From: an uncultured Clostridia bacterium
GTDB taxonomy: Bacteria; Bacillota; Clostridia; UBA1381
Length of the DNA stretch: 64,000 nucleotides
Direction: 5' to 3'
NCBI GenBank assembly: GCA_934462715.1
Contig: CAKSIJ010000008.1
Span: 1 to 64,000 of the forward strand
Position numbers and translations under genes: made by a program
In this document: piece after piece, positions 1-8,638 of the stretch
Layout of the letters: the number at the start of each line of letters is the position of its first letter
Numbering within the stretch: the stretch's first letter is position 1
The notes under the pieces: model-generated
The model's input: the letters and a program-made list of their open reading frames with translations, nothing else
Databases searched by the model: none
Told to the model about the DNA's origin: nothing

Positions 1-268
1 CAACCGCCGTTAATTCCGGACTGTTATCCATCACTTTAAGAAACTCTTTTGTGTTGCGTACATCATTCTCTATTTTGCCATGAAGCTTGTTAACGATATT
101 TGAGAATTGCTTGTCCGCCGAATAAAGCACATCGCCTTTACTGTCAATTTTGAAAATAGCTTTATCGCCCTCTGAAATTTCAATGCTGTCATCTGCAAGT
201 TTCACCTCCTGTTCTAATTGATTTTCAAGTTTGCCGTACATCTGTTGTAAAAATTTTTTCTCATTCAT
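1..268 (-). CDS. Unrecognised protein, 3' end beyond the window
   Basis: The minus-strand reading frame is open from position 268 to the window edge, giving 89 visible residues starting MNEKKFLQQMYGKL. An AAAGG Shine-Dalgarno sits about nine bases before the ATG at 268; a second in-frame ATG at 277 directly abuts it and is less likely. The visible part is charged, rich in Lys, Glu and Asp, and looks partly helical, with no signal peptide or membrane segment. I do not recognise the family. Its position beyond tRNA-like debris and a tRNA-fMet 3' end would fit an accessory gene of an integrated element, but that is inference. Confidence 0.5.
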   Translation of the reverse strand, partial: MNEKKFLQQMYGKLENQLEQEVKLADDSIEISEGDKAIFKIDSKGDVLYSADKQFSNIVNKLHGKIENDVRNTKEFLKVMDNSPELTAV

Positions 269-302
269 TTTTTTCATCCTTTCATTTTTATAAATACAAA
301 AA

Positions 303-336
303 AAGACGATAATCTCTATTTAGAAACTATCGTCTT
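303..336 (-). terminator. Hairpin with minus-strand T-run
   Basis: Nine-base arms AAGACGATA and TATCGTCTT enclose a 16-base loop. On the minus strand the stem is followed by seven T residues, so it resembles an intrinsic terminator for transcription coming from the tRNA side. It lies just upstream of the partial gene that starts at 268, so it could also act as a leader attenuator. Confidence 0.5.
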
Positions 337-442
337 AATTTATCCATATTAAGTTGTGTTGTGGTTCAAAACCATTATGTTATACATTGCATCTGTTTTG
401 TACATTAGCGTTTTTTGAATTGATTTTATATTTGATTTTTAC

Positions 443-481
443 GGTGTCCCCGGTTCAAGTCCGGTCAAACGGGTGGGTGCA
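443..481 (+). other. tRNA 3'-half-like fragment
   Basis: The sequence contains a T-arm-like CCGG-TTCAAGT-CCGG hairpin and ends in TGGGTGCA. There is no anticodon arm or 5' acceptor strand upstream, so this is not a complete tRNA. The same eight bases TGGGTGCA occur at 579-586, where they form the CCA end of tRNA-fMet on the other strand. It may be attachment-site debris. Confidence 0.35.
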
Positions 482-522
482 TCTACTGTTTTTTAGTCAA
501 ATCGAATTTTTCAAAAATGCTC

Positions 523-572
523 AAAAACCGCATAAGAATGCGGTCAAAACAGATTGCATCTATTTTGACCGC
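523..572 (-). terminator. Terminator region downstream of tRNA-fMet
   Basis: Two overlapping hairpins lie just beyond the tRNA 3' end: a ten-base stem GCGGTCAAAA/TTTTGACCGC (540-572) and a shorter CCGCA..TGCGG stem (528-543), which is followed on the minus strand by TTTTT. The second is the canonical intrinsic terminator; the first shares bases with it and could compete. Confidence 0.65.
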
Positions 573-578
573 TTTTTC

Positions 579-655
<77 letters not shown>

Positions 656-809
656 ATATATTTAATTTTTAGAACTATATAATTATATCACGTAAAACGC
701 AAAAAGTCAAGAGTTTTTGCAAAAATTCTTTAAAAAATTTAAATTAATAAATATCACACTACTAATATACTCAATTTTATAAAAAATATGCTCTGAAAAA
801 GAAATAACT

Positions 810-832
810 GCCTGCCGTTTATAACGGCAGGC
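810..832 (-). terminator. Hairpin after the stalk-domain protein gene
   Basis: A perfect GCCTGCCGTT-type stem-loop lies 11 bases past the stop codon at 843. On the minus strand it is followed by a T-rich but interrupted stretch. It is a plausible intrinsic terminator. Confidence 0.6.
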
Positions 833-842
833 ACAAAATTAT

Positions 843-2069
843 TTACGGCATATAATGTTCGGTTATACTCCACACCTCATCGCCGTCAAGTTCAAAGAAA
901 AACGGCATACCGGGTTTTGACTCCTCATAGGTGTTAACATACTTTGTGAAAGTATCAAGACTGTTTGTCATAACGAACATATCGCTGTCCTTATCGGTAA
1001 ACTCTCTGTTCCAATCTATAAAGGTATAGAGAGTATCGTCCGTGAGAATATATTCTGCAGTTGTTTCATCGGGATTATAGATGTAATATCCGTTCGGGAA
1101 ATCGCTGTCCTCGGAGAGGTTTAACTCGTCTATTCTTTCGGAATCCGTACATTGAATAAATTCCGCCAAGTCAAGAGTCACTTTGTTTCCGTCGATTTTT
1201 CTTATATATGCGCAAACGCTGCTGTCCTCGGCAGTAATATCCTCAGAGCCGCTTACAAGCAGCTTATCGTCCGATTTCTCAAAGGTCAGCTTTTCATTAT
1301 AGACATATATCTCAGGCGTGCTGTCGGTCTGATAGTATGTGATATATGCATTATCACCGCAAATGAGAATATCGCTCGAAATCGTCCACGGGCTGGAATA
1401 TCCTATTACATAGTTCCATTCCTCATCCCCTACATATGCCTTTTGAAGCTCTATAAACTCCTTTTGCATATCCTCGGTCATCATCTCATATCGGGGCTTG
1501 CCGTCACGTGTTTTAAGACCGTCCGCCCAGGTAAGTGCCTTTTTCAGCATTTCCTGATAATCCGCATTATCTCCGACGGTAAACTCGATTCCGCTTGTTG
1601 CCCGCATTTCCTCGTCAATCAGCTTTATCAATTCATACGGAATATAAGTTTTACTGTCAATCAAAAGGGGAGAATTCTGTAATTTGTATTTCTGCATGAC
1701 ATTTTTTTCGGGATCCTTGATTTTAATCACATTGCTGTCGATTGCAAAATAAACCTCTCCGGAAACGTCCTTATCCAAAACCTCATTTTTATATTGGTTT
1801 TTAACAATAAGAGTTCTGTCATCATTCCATGTGATTTCCGAAGCCTTTGAGGTACTGTTTAAAAATTCACGCAAGGGAACATATGCTTCCCCGTTTTTAA
1901 CAAACGGTTCATCCGTAAGGCTGATTTTTTCTCCGTTGGCAAATACAGAAACCGCATTTGAGGATTCGGGCAGACTGTATGCCGCACTGCTTGCAAAAAC
2001 GGTGCATGACATCATTAAAACTGCCGTTCCCGTCAATGCCGCCGCAATGATTCTTTTTGTGTTTTTCAT
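843..2069 (-). CDS. Secreted copper-amine-oxidase-N-domain-type protein
   Basis: This 408-residue protein begins with a signal peptide (residues 1 to about 27, MKNTKRIIAA then a hydrophobic core). A Cys at 22 precedes a poor lipobox, so ordinary secretion is more likely than lipidation. Residues about 40-150 carry two copies of the short beta motif of the copper amine oxidase N-terminal (stalk) fold: a small hydrophobic stretch, then GEAYVPLREFL and SKTYIPYELI. Despite the family name no copper-oxidase catalytic domain is present. The rest (about 160-408) is an unrecognised acidic domain with many Tyr and Asp. Such proteins are common at Clostridia surfaces and probably act in wall binding or sensing. 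A related domain occurs in the protein at 28181-29680. The gene has its own promoter (2143-2171) and terminator. Confidence 0.8.
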   Translation of the reverse strand: MKNTKRIIAAALTGTAVLMMSCTVFASSAAYSLPESSNAVSVFANGEKISLTDEPFVKNGEAYVPLREFLNSTSKASEITWNDDRTLIVKNQYKNEVLDKDVSGEVYFAIDSNVIKIKDPEKNVMQKYKLQNSPLLIDSKTYIPYELIKLIDEEMRATSGIEFTVGDNADYQEMLKKALTWADGLKTRDGKPRYEMMTEDMQKEFIELQKAYVGDEEWNYVIGYSSPWTISSDILICGDNAYITYYQTDSTPEIYVYNEKLTFEKSDDKLLVSGSEDITAEDSSVCAYIRKIDGNKVTLDLAEFIQCTDSERIDELNLSEDSDFPNGYYIYNPDETTAEYILTDDTLYTFIDWNREFTDKDSDMFVMTNSLDTFTKYVNTYEESKPGMPFFFELDGDEVWSITEHYMP

Positions 2070-2142
2070 TTTTCAACATCTCCTTTTTTAATAATTTTTC
2101 AGCATTTGTAAAAATAAGAAAAATAATGCATTTTCTAATTCT

Positions 2143-2171
2143 AATCTACACTAATTTCGGCTGTTTGTCAA
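2143..2171 (-). promoter_or_regulatory. Promoter of the gene at 843-2069
   Basis: On the minus strand TTGACA is separated by 17 bases from TAGATT, about 70 bases before the start codon. The -35 hexamer lies in a 24-bp stretch that recurs as a direct repeat at 2598-2621. Confidence 0.5.
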
Positions 2172-2190
2172 GTGGTTTTACTAAAATTTT
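2167..2190 (+). repeat. 24-bp direct repeat, left copy (right copy 2598-2621)
   Basis: The identical string running from GTCAAGTGG to AAAATTTT occurs at both places, flanking the toxin/antisense locus. The second copy is followed by a shortened version of the same locus. The pair therefore marks a tandem duplication in which the toxin part of the right unit was lost. Confidence 0.75.
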
Positions 2191-2206
2191 ATTTAAATAT
2201 TTTTCA

Positions 2207-2235
2207 TTGACACAGAATATCAAATATGGTATAAT
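2207..2235 (+). promoter_or_regulatory. Promoter of the toxin-like mRNA
   Basis: TTGACA, a 17-base spacer, then TATAAT, with TGG immediately before the -10 hexamer. This is close to consensus. Transcription should start near 2241, giving an unusually long 5' untranslated region of about 140 bases. Confidence 0.8.
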
Positions 2236-2379
2236 TTGCATTATGGAAGTCTGCCGTTTCACTGTTGATTTTAACTCCTTTGTAAACGGTTGGACGGTTG
2301 CCTTATCATCCCGCTTGAGCGGAATGGAGGCGAATGTATAGCTCTTGACGGGAAATTTTCTCGAAAGGGGGAGATACAT

Positions 2380-2472
2380 ATTACTTTATCTGAAATTGCT
2401 GCTATTTGTACTATCTTAGGATTTGTATTCGCAATCATTAAAGAAGTGATAGCGCACATAAAGAAAAAGTGA
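2380..2472 (+). CDS. Small hydrophobic toxin-like peptide (ATT start)
   Basis: A 30-residue peptide with one hydrophobic helix (about residues 5-22) and a lysine tail ending HIKKK, the shape of holin-like type I toxins. A strong AAAGGGGG Shine-Dalgarno at 2364-2371 lies eight bases before an ATT codon at 2380. An in-frame ATG exists only at 2290, far upstream and without a ribosome site, so a rare ATT start is my best reading. The stop codon is inside the stem of the antisense RNA terminator (2469-2500). The mRNA has a perfect promoter and long leader; a convergent antisense RNA faces it. Upstream, GGAATGGAGG precedes a tiny ATG-TAT-AGC-TCT-TGA reading frame at 2336, which may be a leader peptide. 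The toxin role is inferred from architecture only. Confidence 0.6.
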   Translation: MTLSEIAAICTILGFVFAIIKEVIAHIKKK

Positions 2473-2568
2473 GCCGTCTGCTGCAACAGATAGGCTCACT
2501 AAGAGTTGAGATTATTAATCTCATTTTTAGTTAACTGTATTTCTTGTGGCAACCGTTTCGGCTTCCAC
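2461..2568 (-). ncRNA. Antisense RNA of the toxin-like locus (antitoxin RNA candidate)
   Basis: A minus-strand promoter (TTGACT at 2597-2602, 16-base spacer, TATAAT at 2575-2580) drives an RNA of about 108 nt. It ends in a stem with arms AGTGAGCC/GGCTCACT (2469-2500) followed by TTTTTC. Its 3' end overlaps the last codons and stop of the peptide gene, the arrangement of type I antitoxin RNAs. Its 5' end carries GGAAGCCGAAACGGTTGCC, a motif partly shared with the 5' leader of the facing mRNA and with the antisense RNAs near 48.4 and 48.75 kb. Confidence 0.7.
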
Positions 2569-2645
2569 ATTTTTATTATACCATACTTAAAGGAAAAGTC
2601 AAGTGGTTTTACTAAAATTTTTTGATATTTTCATTAGCTTTGACA

Positions 2646-2750
2646 ATAAAAAAAGTGAGCCGTCTGCTGCAACAGATAGGCTCACTGTGCTGAGGTATAA
2701 CCTCACAAAAGTGATTTCATTTGTATCGTGGCAACCGTTCCGGCTTCCAC
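2646..2750 (-). ncRNA. Orphan second copy of the antisense RNA
   Basis: Promoter TTGACT (2779-2784), 16-base spacer, TATAAT (2757-2762). The RNA repeats nearly all of the first antisense RNA, including GGAACGGTTGCC and the GTGAGCC..GGCTCAC terminator (2654-2686) with a seven-T run. No peptide gene remains: the -35-like TTGACA at 2640-2645 is fused straight to the terminator stem. It looks like a duplicated unit that kept the antitoxin RNA and lost the toxin. Confidence 0.7.
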
Positions 2751-2822
2751 ATTTTTATTATACCACACTTAAAGAAAAAGTCAATAGTTTTAAAATAAAA
2801 ATTTGTATAAAATTCCGCCGTA

Positions 2823-5057
2823 TTATATGTACATCAAAACCTCATGCTTTTTGCCGTCATCAAACACGGGAATAACATTTTTATCAATTGCCTTACCGTC
2901 AACAACAACCGCTTTTTCGTTTCCTCTTTTGATTTCAATGCTGTAAACCGCATTTCTGAAAGCACGGGTAATTTTTACATTATCCCAGCCGTCCGGGAGT
3001 CTGGGGTCGATCAAAAGACCGTCAAAATCGGCGCGCACGCCTATCAGATATTCAACGATACCTCTGAACATCCAGCTGCTTGTCCCGGTAATCCAGTGCA
3101 TGGGAGCTTCGCCCTTTCTGGTTTCGTTTTCCGGTCCGAAATACATATTGCAGAGCGCATACGGTTCAACGCCCGAATCGCTGTTTTTGGGATTTGTTGC
3201 AAGCATCATCTTGATAGTCTTGTATGCATTATCGCCCCTGTTTGCAACGCAGTCGGCAACAATCTTAAACGCAACGCCATGATTATACACCGAGCCGTTT
3301 TCATAAAAGCCCTTTCCGAAATAGGATATTCTTCCCACATGAGGGTCGGGAGTTGTGTAGCACGGCTTTTGCTGAACGTAGCCGAAATCACATGAAAGCT
3401 CATCTTCAACCAGATCCATAAGCTTTTGGTCATCGTCTGCGATGTGTGCAAGTACCGCCCACGTCTGCGGATTTAAGAACAGTCTGCCTGTCGGAGTGTC
3501 ATACGAGCCGACGCGTTCGTGCCAGTCATTTATACCGTAAATAAAGTGATCCTCATTCCAGCCGTATTTATGAATATTTTCGGTCATAACATCACGCTTT
3601 TCGGTATACTTCTTAATCAAATTGTCCTTTCCGAGCCACGATAAAAGCTCGTTAAAGTCGTTAGTCGACTTGATTGCGGCAATTGACAGCCAAACGCTCT
3701 CTCCTATCATCTGCAAACCTGCGCCGTCAAAGGAATCGTTCCAGTCGCCGCCGCCCCAAAGGCACAGACCGTGTTCGCCGACCTCACGATACAAGAACTC
3801 AATCGCCCTTATGCAGTGTTCAAACAGCGTTTCAACAACCTCGCTTTCAAAATATCCCACCTTTTCATCAAGTATAGATTTATCGGCGGTTTCCTTTATA
3901 TAAGCGGTAACTGTCTGCAAGAGCCATGTTGCGCCGTCACGGTAATTTCTTCTGTCAATCGGCACCCATGAGCGCAGAGTGTTTCCGTCCTCTTTCTGAT
4001 ACTGTGCGCAATCGAGAATTTTACTTCTGCAAATCTGAGGGTCAAGCTGTACAAAGCCGGAAATATCCTGCATAATGTCACGGAAGCCTTTATTGTACAC
4101 ACGTCCCCAGGTTTTACCCAAATCCATTTGTCGCTTGAGCCAGATATTAACCAGGCGGTTTATTTCCTCATCGGGAGTATCAATATATATTTTATCATCA
4201 TATTTGCTTGTCTGCTCCGCAAGTATTCTCAGTTCCTCATTGAAGCTTTCTTCGGATAAAACAGCCTTTGAATTAGTTTCCGCCTCCTCGATTGACTTTT
4301 CAACGCCGGCGGTATAATATATAGTTTTTTCCTCACCCGGGGCAAGTTTTATTTTTGACTGCAAAATTGCCTGTGTATCGGCATCGAATGAGTTATCCGT
4401 GCAGGAAAGCTTGTCGTTCTTTATTCCGTCCGGCTCCAAGATATTGCCGTATGTACCTATAAATCTTCTTTTTGCGGTTTCGTATGCAGCCACGTTGCCG
4501 CTTGTTGCAAAGTGTACAACATGATATTCTGTCGGATTGTCATATGCCTTGTGGCGGAAATACACGCCGTTAAGCTTTTTGTCAAAATCTCCGTATGTGC
4601 AGGAAAGATGCTCCCCTATTCTTGCGTCAATCTCGGCAAATGCGTATAAATCAAACTCTTTTGCTTCCGCCGAAGTATTCTTCAAAACAACTCTCCAACA
4701 TTCCCTCTTTCCCTTATGAGGCACAATAATTGTAAATTCGCAGCGTATTCCCTTGTATTCGGAAATAACCGTAGAATATCCGATACCGACAATTGTCTTA
4801 AAGGTATCAAATTCTGCATTTTTATAGTTTCTGTTCAGCGCAGTTATTTCACCGTCCGCTTTAATGTACAGCAATCTGCTGTCGGTGTCCTTTACAATGT
4901 CACGCTGAAAATTGTTTTCTGCGGACATTCTGCCCTTTCCGCAGCCAAACTGATTGATAATTGCTATGTATTCCTCATTCCACAGATAATTCATCCACGG
5001 TCTTTTTGGAAACATACCGCATATTTCATATTCCTTCCTTTCGTCAATAAATGCCAT
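2823..5057 (-). CDS. GH94-type carbohydrate phosphorylase
   Basis: A 744-residue cytoplasmic protein without signal peptide, matching the GH94 (former GT36) glycoside phosphorylases, which split beta-linked disaccharides or short oligosaccharides with phosphate to give an alpha-glycosyl 1-phosphate. The N-terminal third is the beta-sandwich super-sandwich domain; the (alpha/alpha)6 barrel follows. The conserved GGGDWND motif is present with the catalytic general acid expected at Asp438 (DWND 438-441), and the C-terminal region has the family-typical GEAPMHWITGTSSWMF stretch. Substrate (cellobiose, chitobiose, laminaribiose or other) cannot be told from what I can see. It stands alone, with no transporter nearby. 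An SD-proximal hairpin of the recurrent short type lies upstream (5060-5095). Confidence 0.85.
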   Translation of the reverse strand: MAFIDERKEYEICGMFPKRPWMNYLWNEEYIAIINQFGCGKGRMSAENNFQRDIVKDTDSRLLYIKADGEITALNRNYKNAEFDTFKTIVGIGYSTVISEYKGIRCEFTIIVPHKGKRECWRVVLKNTSAEAKEFDLYAFAEIDARIGEHLSCTYGDFDKKLNGVYFRHKAYDNPTEYHVVHFATSGNVAAYETAKRRFIGTYGNILEPDGIKNDKLSCTDNSFDADTQAILQSKIKLAPGEEKTIYYTAGVEKSIEEAETNSKAVLSEESFNEELRILAEQTSKYDDKIYIDTPDEEINRLVNIWLKRQMDLGKTWGRVYNKGFRDIMQDISGFVQLDPQICRSKILDCAQYQKEDGNTLRSWVPIDRRNYRDGATWLLQTVTAYIKETADKSILDEKVGYFESEVVETLFEHCIRAIEFLYREVGEHGLCLWGGGDWNDSFDGAGLQMIGESVWLSIAAIKSTNDFNELLSWLGKDNLIKKYTEKRDVMTENIHKYGWNEDHFIYGINDWHERVGSYDTPTGRLFLNPQTWAVLAHIADDDQKLMDLVEDELSCDFGYVQQKPCYTTPDPHVGRISYFGKGFYENGSVYNHGVAFKIVADCVANRGDNAYKTIKMMLATNPKNSDSGVEPYALCNMYFGPENETRKGEAPMHWITGTSSWMFRGIVEYLIGVRADFDGLLIDPRLPDGWDNVKITRAFRNAVYSIEIKRGNEKAVVVDGKAIDKNVIPVFDDGKKHEVLMYI

Positions 5058-5059
5058 TG

Positions 5060-5095
5060 ATTTTCCTCCGTCCTGCCGCTTCCTGCGGCTTAAAT
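5060..5095 (-). repeat. SD-proximal hairpin, degenerate copy
   Basis: A TGCCGC-TTCC-TGCGGC-like stem followed on the minus strand by a GGAGG ribosome site for the GH94 gene. It resembles the GCCGCC..GGCGGC hairpins upstream of several other genes here. Confidence 0.4.
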
Positions 5096-5267
5096 TTCAC
5101 GTCATAAAATAAATCATAATAAGTATATCATGATTGCGGAAATAAATCAAGCTGTTTCTGCCGATTTTTTAGTTAATGAACAAGCGGACAGATAAATCCT
5201 TCCGATTCGGTATAAGTCTTTTTTTGAATAACTGCTCTGATTGTGTCGTTTTCAAAGCGCAAAAACG

Positions 5268-5299
5268 CAAAAAAAGAACTGCCCTTACGGGCAGCTCTT
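5268..5299 (-). terminator. Terminator of the S-layer protein gene
   Basis: Arms AGAGCTGCCC and GGGCAGTTCT form a strong stem with a TTACGGG-type tip. On the minus strand it is followed by seven T residues, 22 bases after the stop codon at 5321. Confidence 0.85.
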
Positions 5300-5320
5300 A
5301 TTAAGCTTTATAATCAAAGA

Positions 5321-8300
5321 TTATTTAGCAAGGAATACGATAACGTCTGTAGCAACGCCGTCAACAACCTTAGCGAAAGCGAAGTTTACACTTGCTCTGT
5401 TAACCTTTTCGCCGTCAAGGTCGAGATCCCAAGGAATGATATCCTTGTCGTCTGCGAGGCAGCTGTCTGAGAACGATGTCTTAACTATTGAAGAAGTTGA
5501 ACCCAATGCGAGTCTGTTCTTCTTAGAGTTAGCATAGTTGTACTCATAAACTGCTGTGTCAGATGTCATATCGATGTCATATACACCACCTGCTACACCC
5601 TTACCAAGGCTGAGGTTTGTGATAAGACCTGACTGGCTCTTACCATCGTAATCATATGTTCCGCTTGTGATCTTAGCAACTGTGAAGCCCTTGTCGCCGT
5701 TCTTGTCAACGATAGGTCCGAATACCAACTGGATAGGATCATCTTCACCTGCTTTGTCCGAGTTATCCCATGTCTTGCTCCAGTTAGAAGAAGCGTCTGT
5801 TGACGGGTTAGCTATAGCACCGCCAAGTGTAGGAAGCGTCTTAGCGTCGCCTGCAACGATTGCCTTTTTTGTAAGTTCGTCCTGTTCGGGAACTCCGCCT
5901 GCAAAGCTGAAGATCTTAGTAAACTTGTCGATTTCGTTGTTAGAATCGAGTGTGAATACGATAACATCACCTGTCTGGAGCTTAGAAACTTCACCCTCAT
6001 CATATACATCATTGTTACCAATCAATGTAACCTGCTTCGAGTTGTCAGCGCCCTCAGCTGTGTTGTACCAGTAAGCCGGGATTGTAACAACATCTTCATG
6101 TGTTACTTCGCTCTGTGTTGAACCTGTAGAATCAGCAACAACAGCAAATCTTGTGTTTTCATTGTAAGCAGCCTTACCCTTTGTAACAAGTACCAACTGG
6201 TGATAACCGTCGTTCTTATCGAAACCGAAAGCTGTGTAGTTTGTGCTGTTAACCAATGAACCCTTAGAAGCTATTGACAAATCTGAATAATCATCATAGC
6301 CGTTAGCGCAGTAGTTGATAGAATCAATTACCTTTGTTGCATCGTTAACCTTTACAGAACCGATTGCACCTGTTGAAGCTTTGTAATCAGCAGTTGCTTC
6401 TACACCTGTAAGGAATTCGAGTGATGTTACACGACCTGTTGAAGAAGAAATCTTGTACTTAACAACTCTGTCTTCAACAGCATTCTTTGTTGTACCTGTG
6501 TAAATTCTTCCCTTTGCAGCAGTTTCAGCAGCACTGCCATCTGTTGTTTTTCCGTCTATGATAGTCTTACCCTTTTTACCATCGAAGTAAACTATCTTCT
6601 TTTCGCCGTCAGCTGTGAACATAACGATCTTGTAGTTTTCTTCTGAATCACTGTAAGTGAACTTATCAATGATACCGTACTTAGCAGCAGATGTATTCTT
6701 TTCAGTCTTGAAGATTCTGTTGAAGTAATCAAGGTAAACTGTGTATTCATCGCTCATTGAAAGCTTAGCTTCTTCTGTAGCATAATCCTCAATGAACTTG
6801 TAGCTTGTTCCGCCGATGTTTACAGTTTCGTTTGACTTTGAAGTACCGTTGTACTTACCTGTCTGAACGTTTCTTGAAACGTAGATATCATAGTGATCAG
6901 CGTCTTTGAAGTTAGCCTTTGCGTCCTTGTTTGCATCCTTAACATTGTAAGAAATTGAAAGAACGTCATCAACCTTAACTTCGTTAAGAGCGATCTTTTC
7001 GCCGTTGTAGTAAATGTTGTAAACGAGGTCATCGTTGTTTTCTGTGTCAAGATCTACAGAAGCAACTCCGGCAGGAATTGTGTTTGAGAATCTGATCTTT
7101 GTCTTGTCTACAGAATCAACCTGAGCTGTTAAATAGCTGTTTACATAGATAGCGTCATAGTAACCGTCTGTCTTGTAAGTATCAACCAATTCAACATCGC
7201 CTACAGTTGCGTCGATAACATACTTCTGAATGTACTCTCTCATTGTAGCGTCTGCTGTGTTAGCGTCTGCAATCAATGAACCGTTTACATAAAGCTTAAC
7301 TGCAAGCTCTTTGCTGCTGTTAGCCTGGAGGTTGTACTTTGTTGATTTTGAAGCTGAATCGCTTGCAAAGATGTACAAGTAGTTTTCACTGCGCTTGTCA
7401 AAGCCCTTTGTTTCATATTCGTCATCATCAACGAGTGATGTGTCGAACTTGAATGTCTTGTTCTTGCCCGAAGCCTGGAAGCTGATGAAGCTCTTATCAT
7501 CATATTCGTCAACCAAGATGATTGCCGATGCATATGTGCCTTCGTAATCAGCAGCGTCAGTGTCGCCAACCTTTACGGTTACGATTCTGGCAGGATCGTC
7601 AACAACGTCAGCATAGTCTGAAAGGTTCTTTTGTGCTTTGAATGCTTCAAGACCCAAATCGTCGTTGTCATACTTTTCTGATTTAGCAATACCAAAGTTA
7701 ACTTCGTCTGTCTTAAGACCTGCTGAAGGTGACTTTGATGTAGCTGTTACATAACCTTCAACATAGTAAGCGTTGAACTGTGTTGTAAGAAGTGACTTAT
7801 ACTTGTTGCCGTCTTCACCGTTCATCTTTTCGATCTTCGGACGGATAGCACCTGAATCTGTGTAAGTTACACCCTTTTTTTCAACAACAGGAGCTGTCAA
7901 TGCGTTGTAAACCAACTGAGCAACCTGTGCTCTTGTAACGTTGTCATCAGCATTAGCCTTAACGCCTGATGTTACACCCTCTGAATTAGCGATTGAGATA
8001 AATCCGTTAGGATATCCGCCCAAGAATTCAGCGTATTCGTTGTAACCCATAGCGCTTACGAGCATTTTAACCATCTGAGCATATGTAACGTTTGCATCAG
8101 GAGCAAATGTACCGTCGCCCATACCGTTAATGTAGCCTGCCTGTACGCCTGCGTTGATGAAGCCTGTAGCCCATTCGTGCTTTGCTTCAACGTCTGTGAA
8201 CTTTGTTGAACCCTTCATTGATTCAGCTGAATCGATCTGGTTCAGAGCTGCAACCATAACTTTTGTTGCTTCTGCTCTTGTAATGAGGTTATCCGGAAGG

Positions 8301-8485
8301 AAAGTTCCGTCTTCGTAACCGTTGATAACCTTCAATGCAACCAATGTATTTACAGCAGTTGCATATGATGCTGTATCTGCTACGTCTTTCAATGTCAGCT
8401 TAGCGGCAAAAGAAGCCGGTACTACGCTGCCTGCAAGAGCTAAAGCACTTACAGCTGAAATAGCCTTTTTGAGATTTGTTTTCAT
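5321..8485 (-). CDS. S-layer protein with three N-terminal SLH domains
   Basis: A 1054-residue exported protein. Residues 1-28 are a signal peptide ending PASFAA. Three SLH domains follow at about 31-85, 95-150 and 155-205; the first two carry NGYEDGTFLPDN-like and NGMGDGTFAPDA-like loops and the TRAE/TYAQ turn. SLH triplets bind pyruvylated secondary cell-wall polymer, which fits csaB at 19471-20556. The remaining ~830 residues are rich in Asp, Thr, Ser and Lys and poor in Cys, typical of self-assembling S-layer bodies, and match no domain I can name. Codon use favours GTT, AAG and GAC, unlike its neighbours, consistent with very high expression. It has a strong promoter with a protected 5' leader and a strong terminator, so it is monocistronic and probably the main S-layer subunit. 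Confidence 0.88.
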   Translation of the reverse strand: MKTNLKKAISAVSALALAGSVVPASFAAKLTLKDVADTASYATAVNTLVALKVINGYEDGTFLPDNLITRAEATKVMVAALNQIDSAESMKGSTKFTDVEAKHEWATGFINAGVQAGYINGMGDGTFAPDANVTYAQMVKMLVSAMGYNEYAEFLGGYPNGFISIANSEGVTSGVKANADDNVTRAQVAQLVYNALTAPVVEKKGVTYTDSGAIRPKIEKMNGEDGNKYKSLLTTQFNAYYVEGYVTATSKSPSAGLKTDEVNFGIAKSEKYDNDDLGLEAFKAQKNLSDYADVVDDPARIVTVKVGDTDAADYEGTYASAIILVDEYDDKSFISFQASGKNKTFKFDTSLVDDDEYETKGFDKRSENYLYIFASDSASKSTKYNLQANSSKELAVKLYVNGSLIADANTADATMREYIQKYVIDATVGDVELVDTYKTDGYYDAIYVNSYLTAQVDSVDKTKIRFSNTIPAGVASVDLDTENNDDLVYNIYYNGEKIALNEVKVDDVLSISYNVKDANKDAKANFKDADHYDIYVSRNVQTGKYNGTSKSNETVNIGGTSYKFIEDYATEEAKLSMSDEYTVYLDYFNRIFKTEKNTSAAKYGIIDKFTYSDSEENYKIVMFTADGEKKIVYFDGKKGKTIIDGKTTDGSAAETAAKGRIYTGTTKNAVEDRVVKYKISSSTGRVTSLEFLTGVEATADYKASTGAIGSVKVNDATKVIDSINYCANGYDDYSDLSIASKGSLVNSTNYTAFGFDKNDGYHQLVLVTKGKAAYNENTRFAVVADSTGSTQSEVTHEDVVTIPAYWYNTAEGADNSKQVTLIGNNDVYDEGEVSKLQTGDVIVFTLDSNNEIDKFTKIFSFAGGVPEQDELTKKAIVAGDAKTLPTLGGAIANPSTDASSNWSKTWDNSDKAGEDDPIQLVFGPIVDKNGDKGFTVAKITSGTYDYDGKSQSGLITNLSLGKGVAGGVYDIDMTSDTAVYEYNYANSKKNRLALGSTSSIVKTSFSDSCLADDKDIIPWDLDLDGEKVNRASVNFAFAKVVDGVATDVIVFLAK

Positions 8486-8572
8486 ACTCTCAAATCCTCC
8501 TTATAAATATTCTGAAAGGGATTCTCCTGGAGGCCGGCACACACCCTTTCTTGCGAACCGCCTACTAAATGA

Positions 8573-8638
8573 TCGTTAAGGATAACACGTGTCCTTAACT
8601 CTGCATTGATTATAACACAACTTAATGCAATAAGTCAA
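8573..8638 (-). promoter_or_regulatory. Strong promoter and 5' leader hairpin of the S-layer gene
   Basis: TTGACT (8633-8638), an 18-base spacer and TATAAT (8609-8614) on the minus strand give a start near 8601 and a ~115-nt leader. The first transcribed bases fold into GTTAAGGA..TCCTTAAC (8574-8598), a 5'-terminal hairpin of the kind that stabilises abundant mRNAs. A GGAGG ribosome site precedes the ATG at 8485. The rest of 8639-8930 is AT-rich and I see no gene in it. Confidence 0.75.

Noticed and set aside
2290..2379. ATG start at 2290 for the small hydrophobic peptide
   Set aside because: There is no ribosome site before it, and the added 30 residues are unlike type I toxins; the strong AAAGGGGG site points to position 2380.
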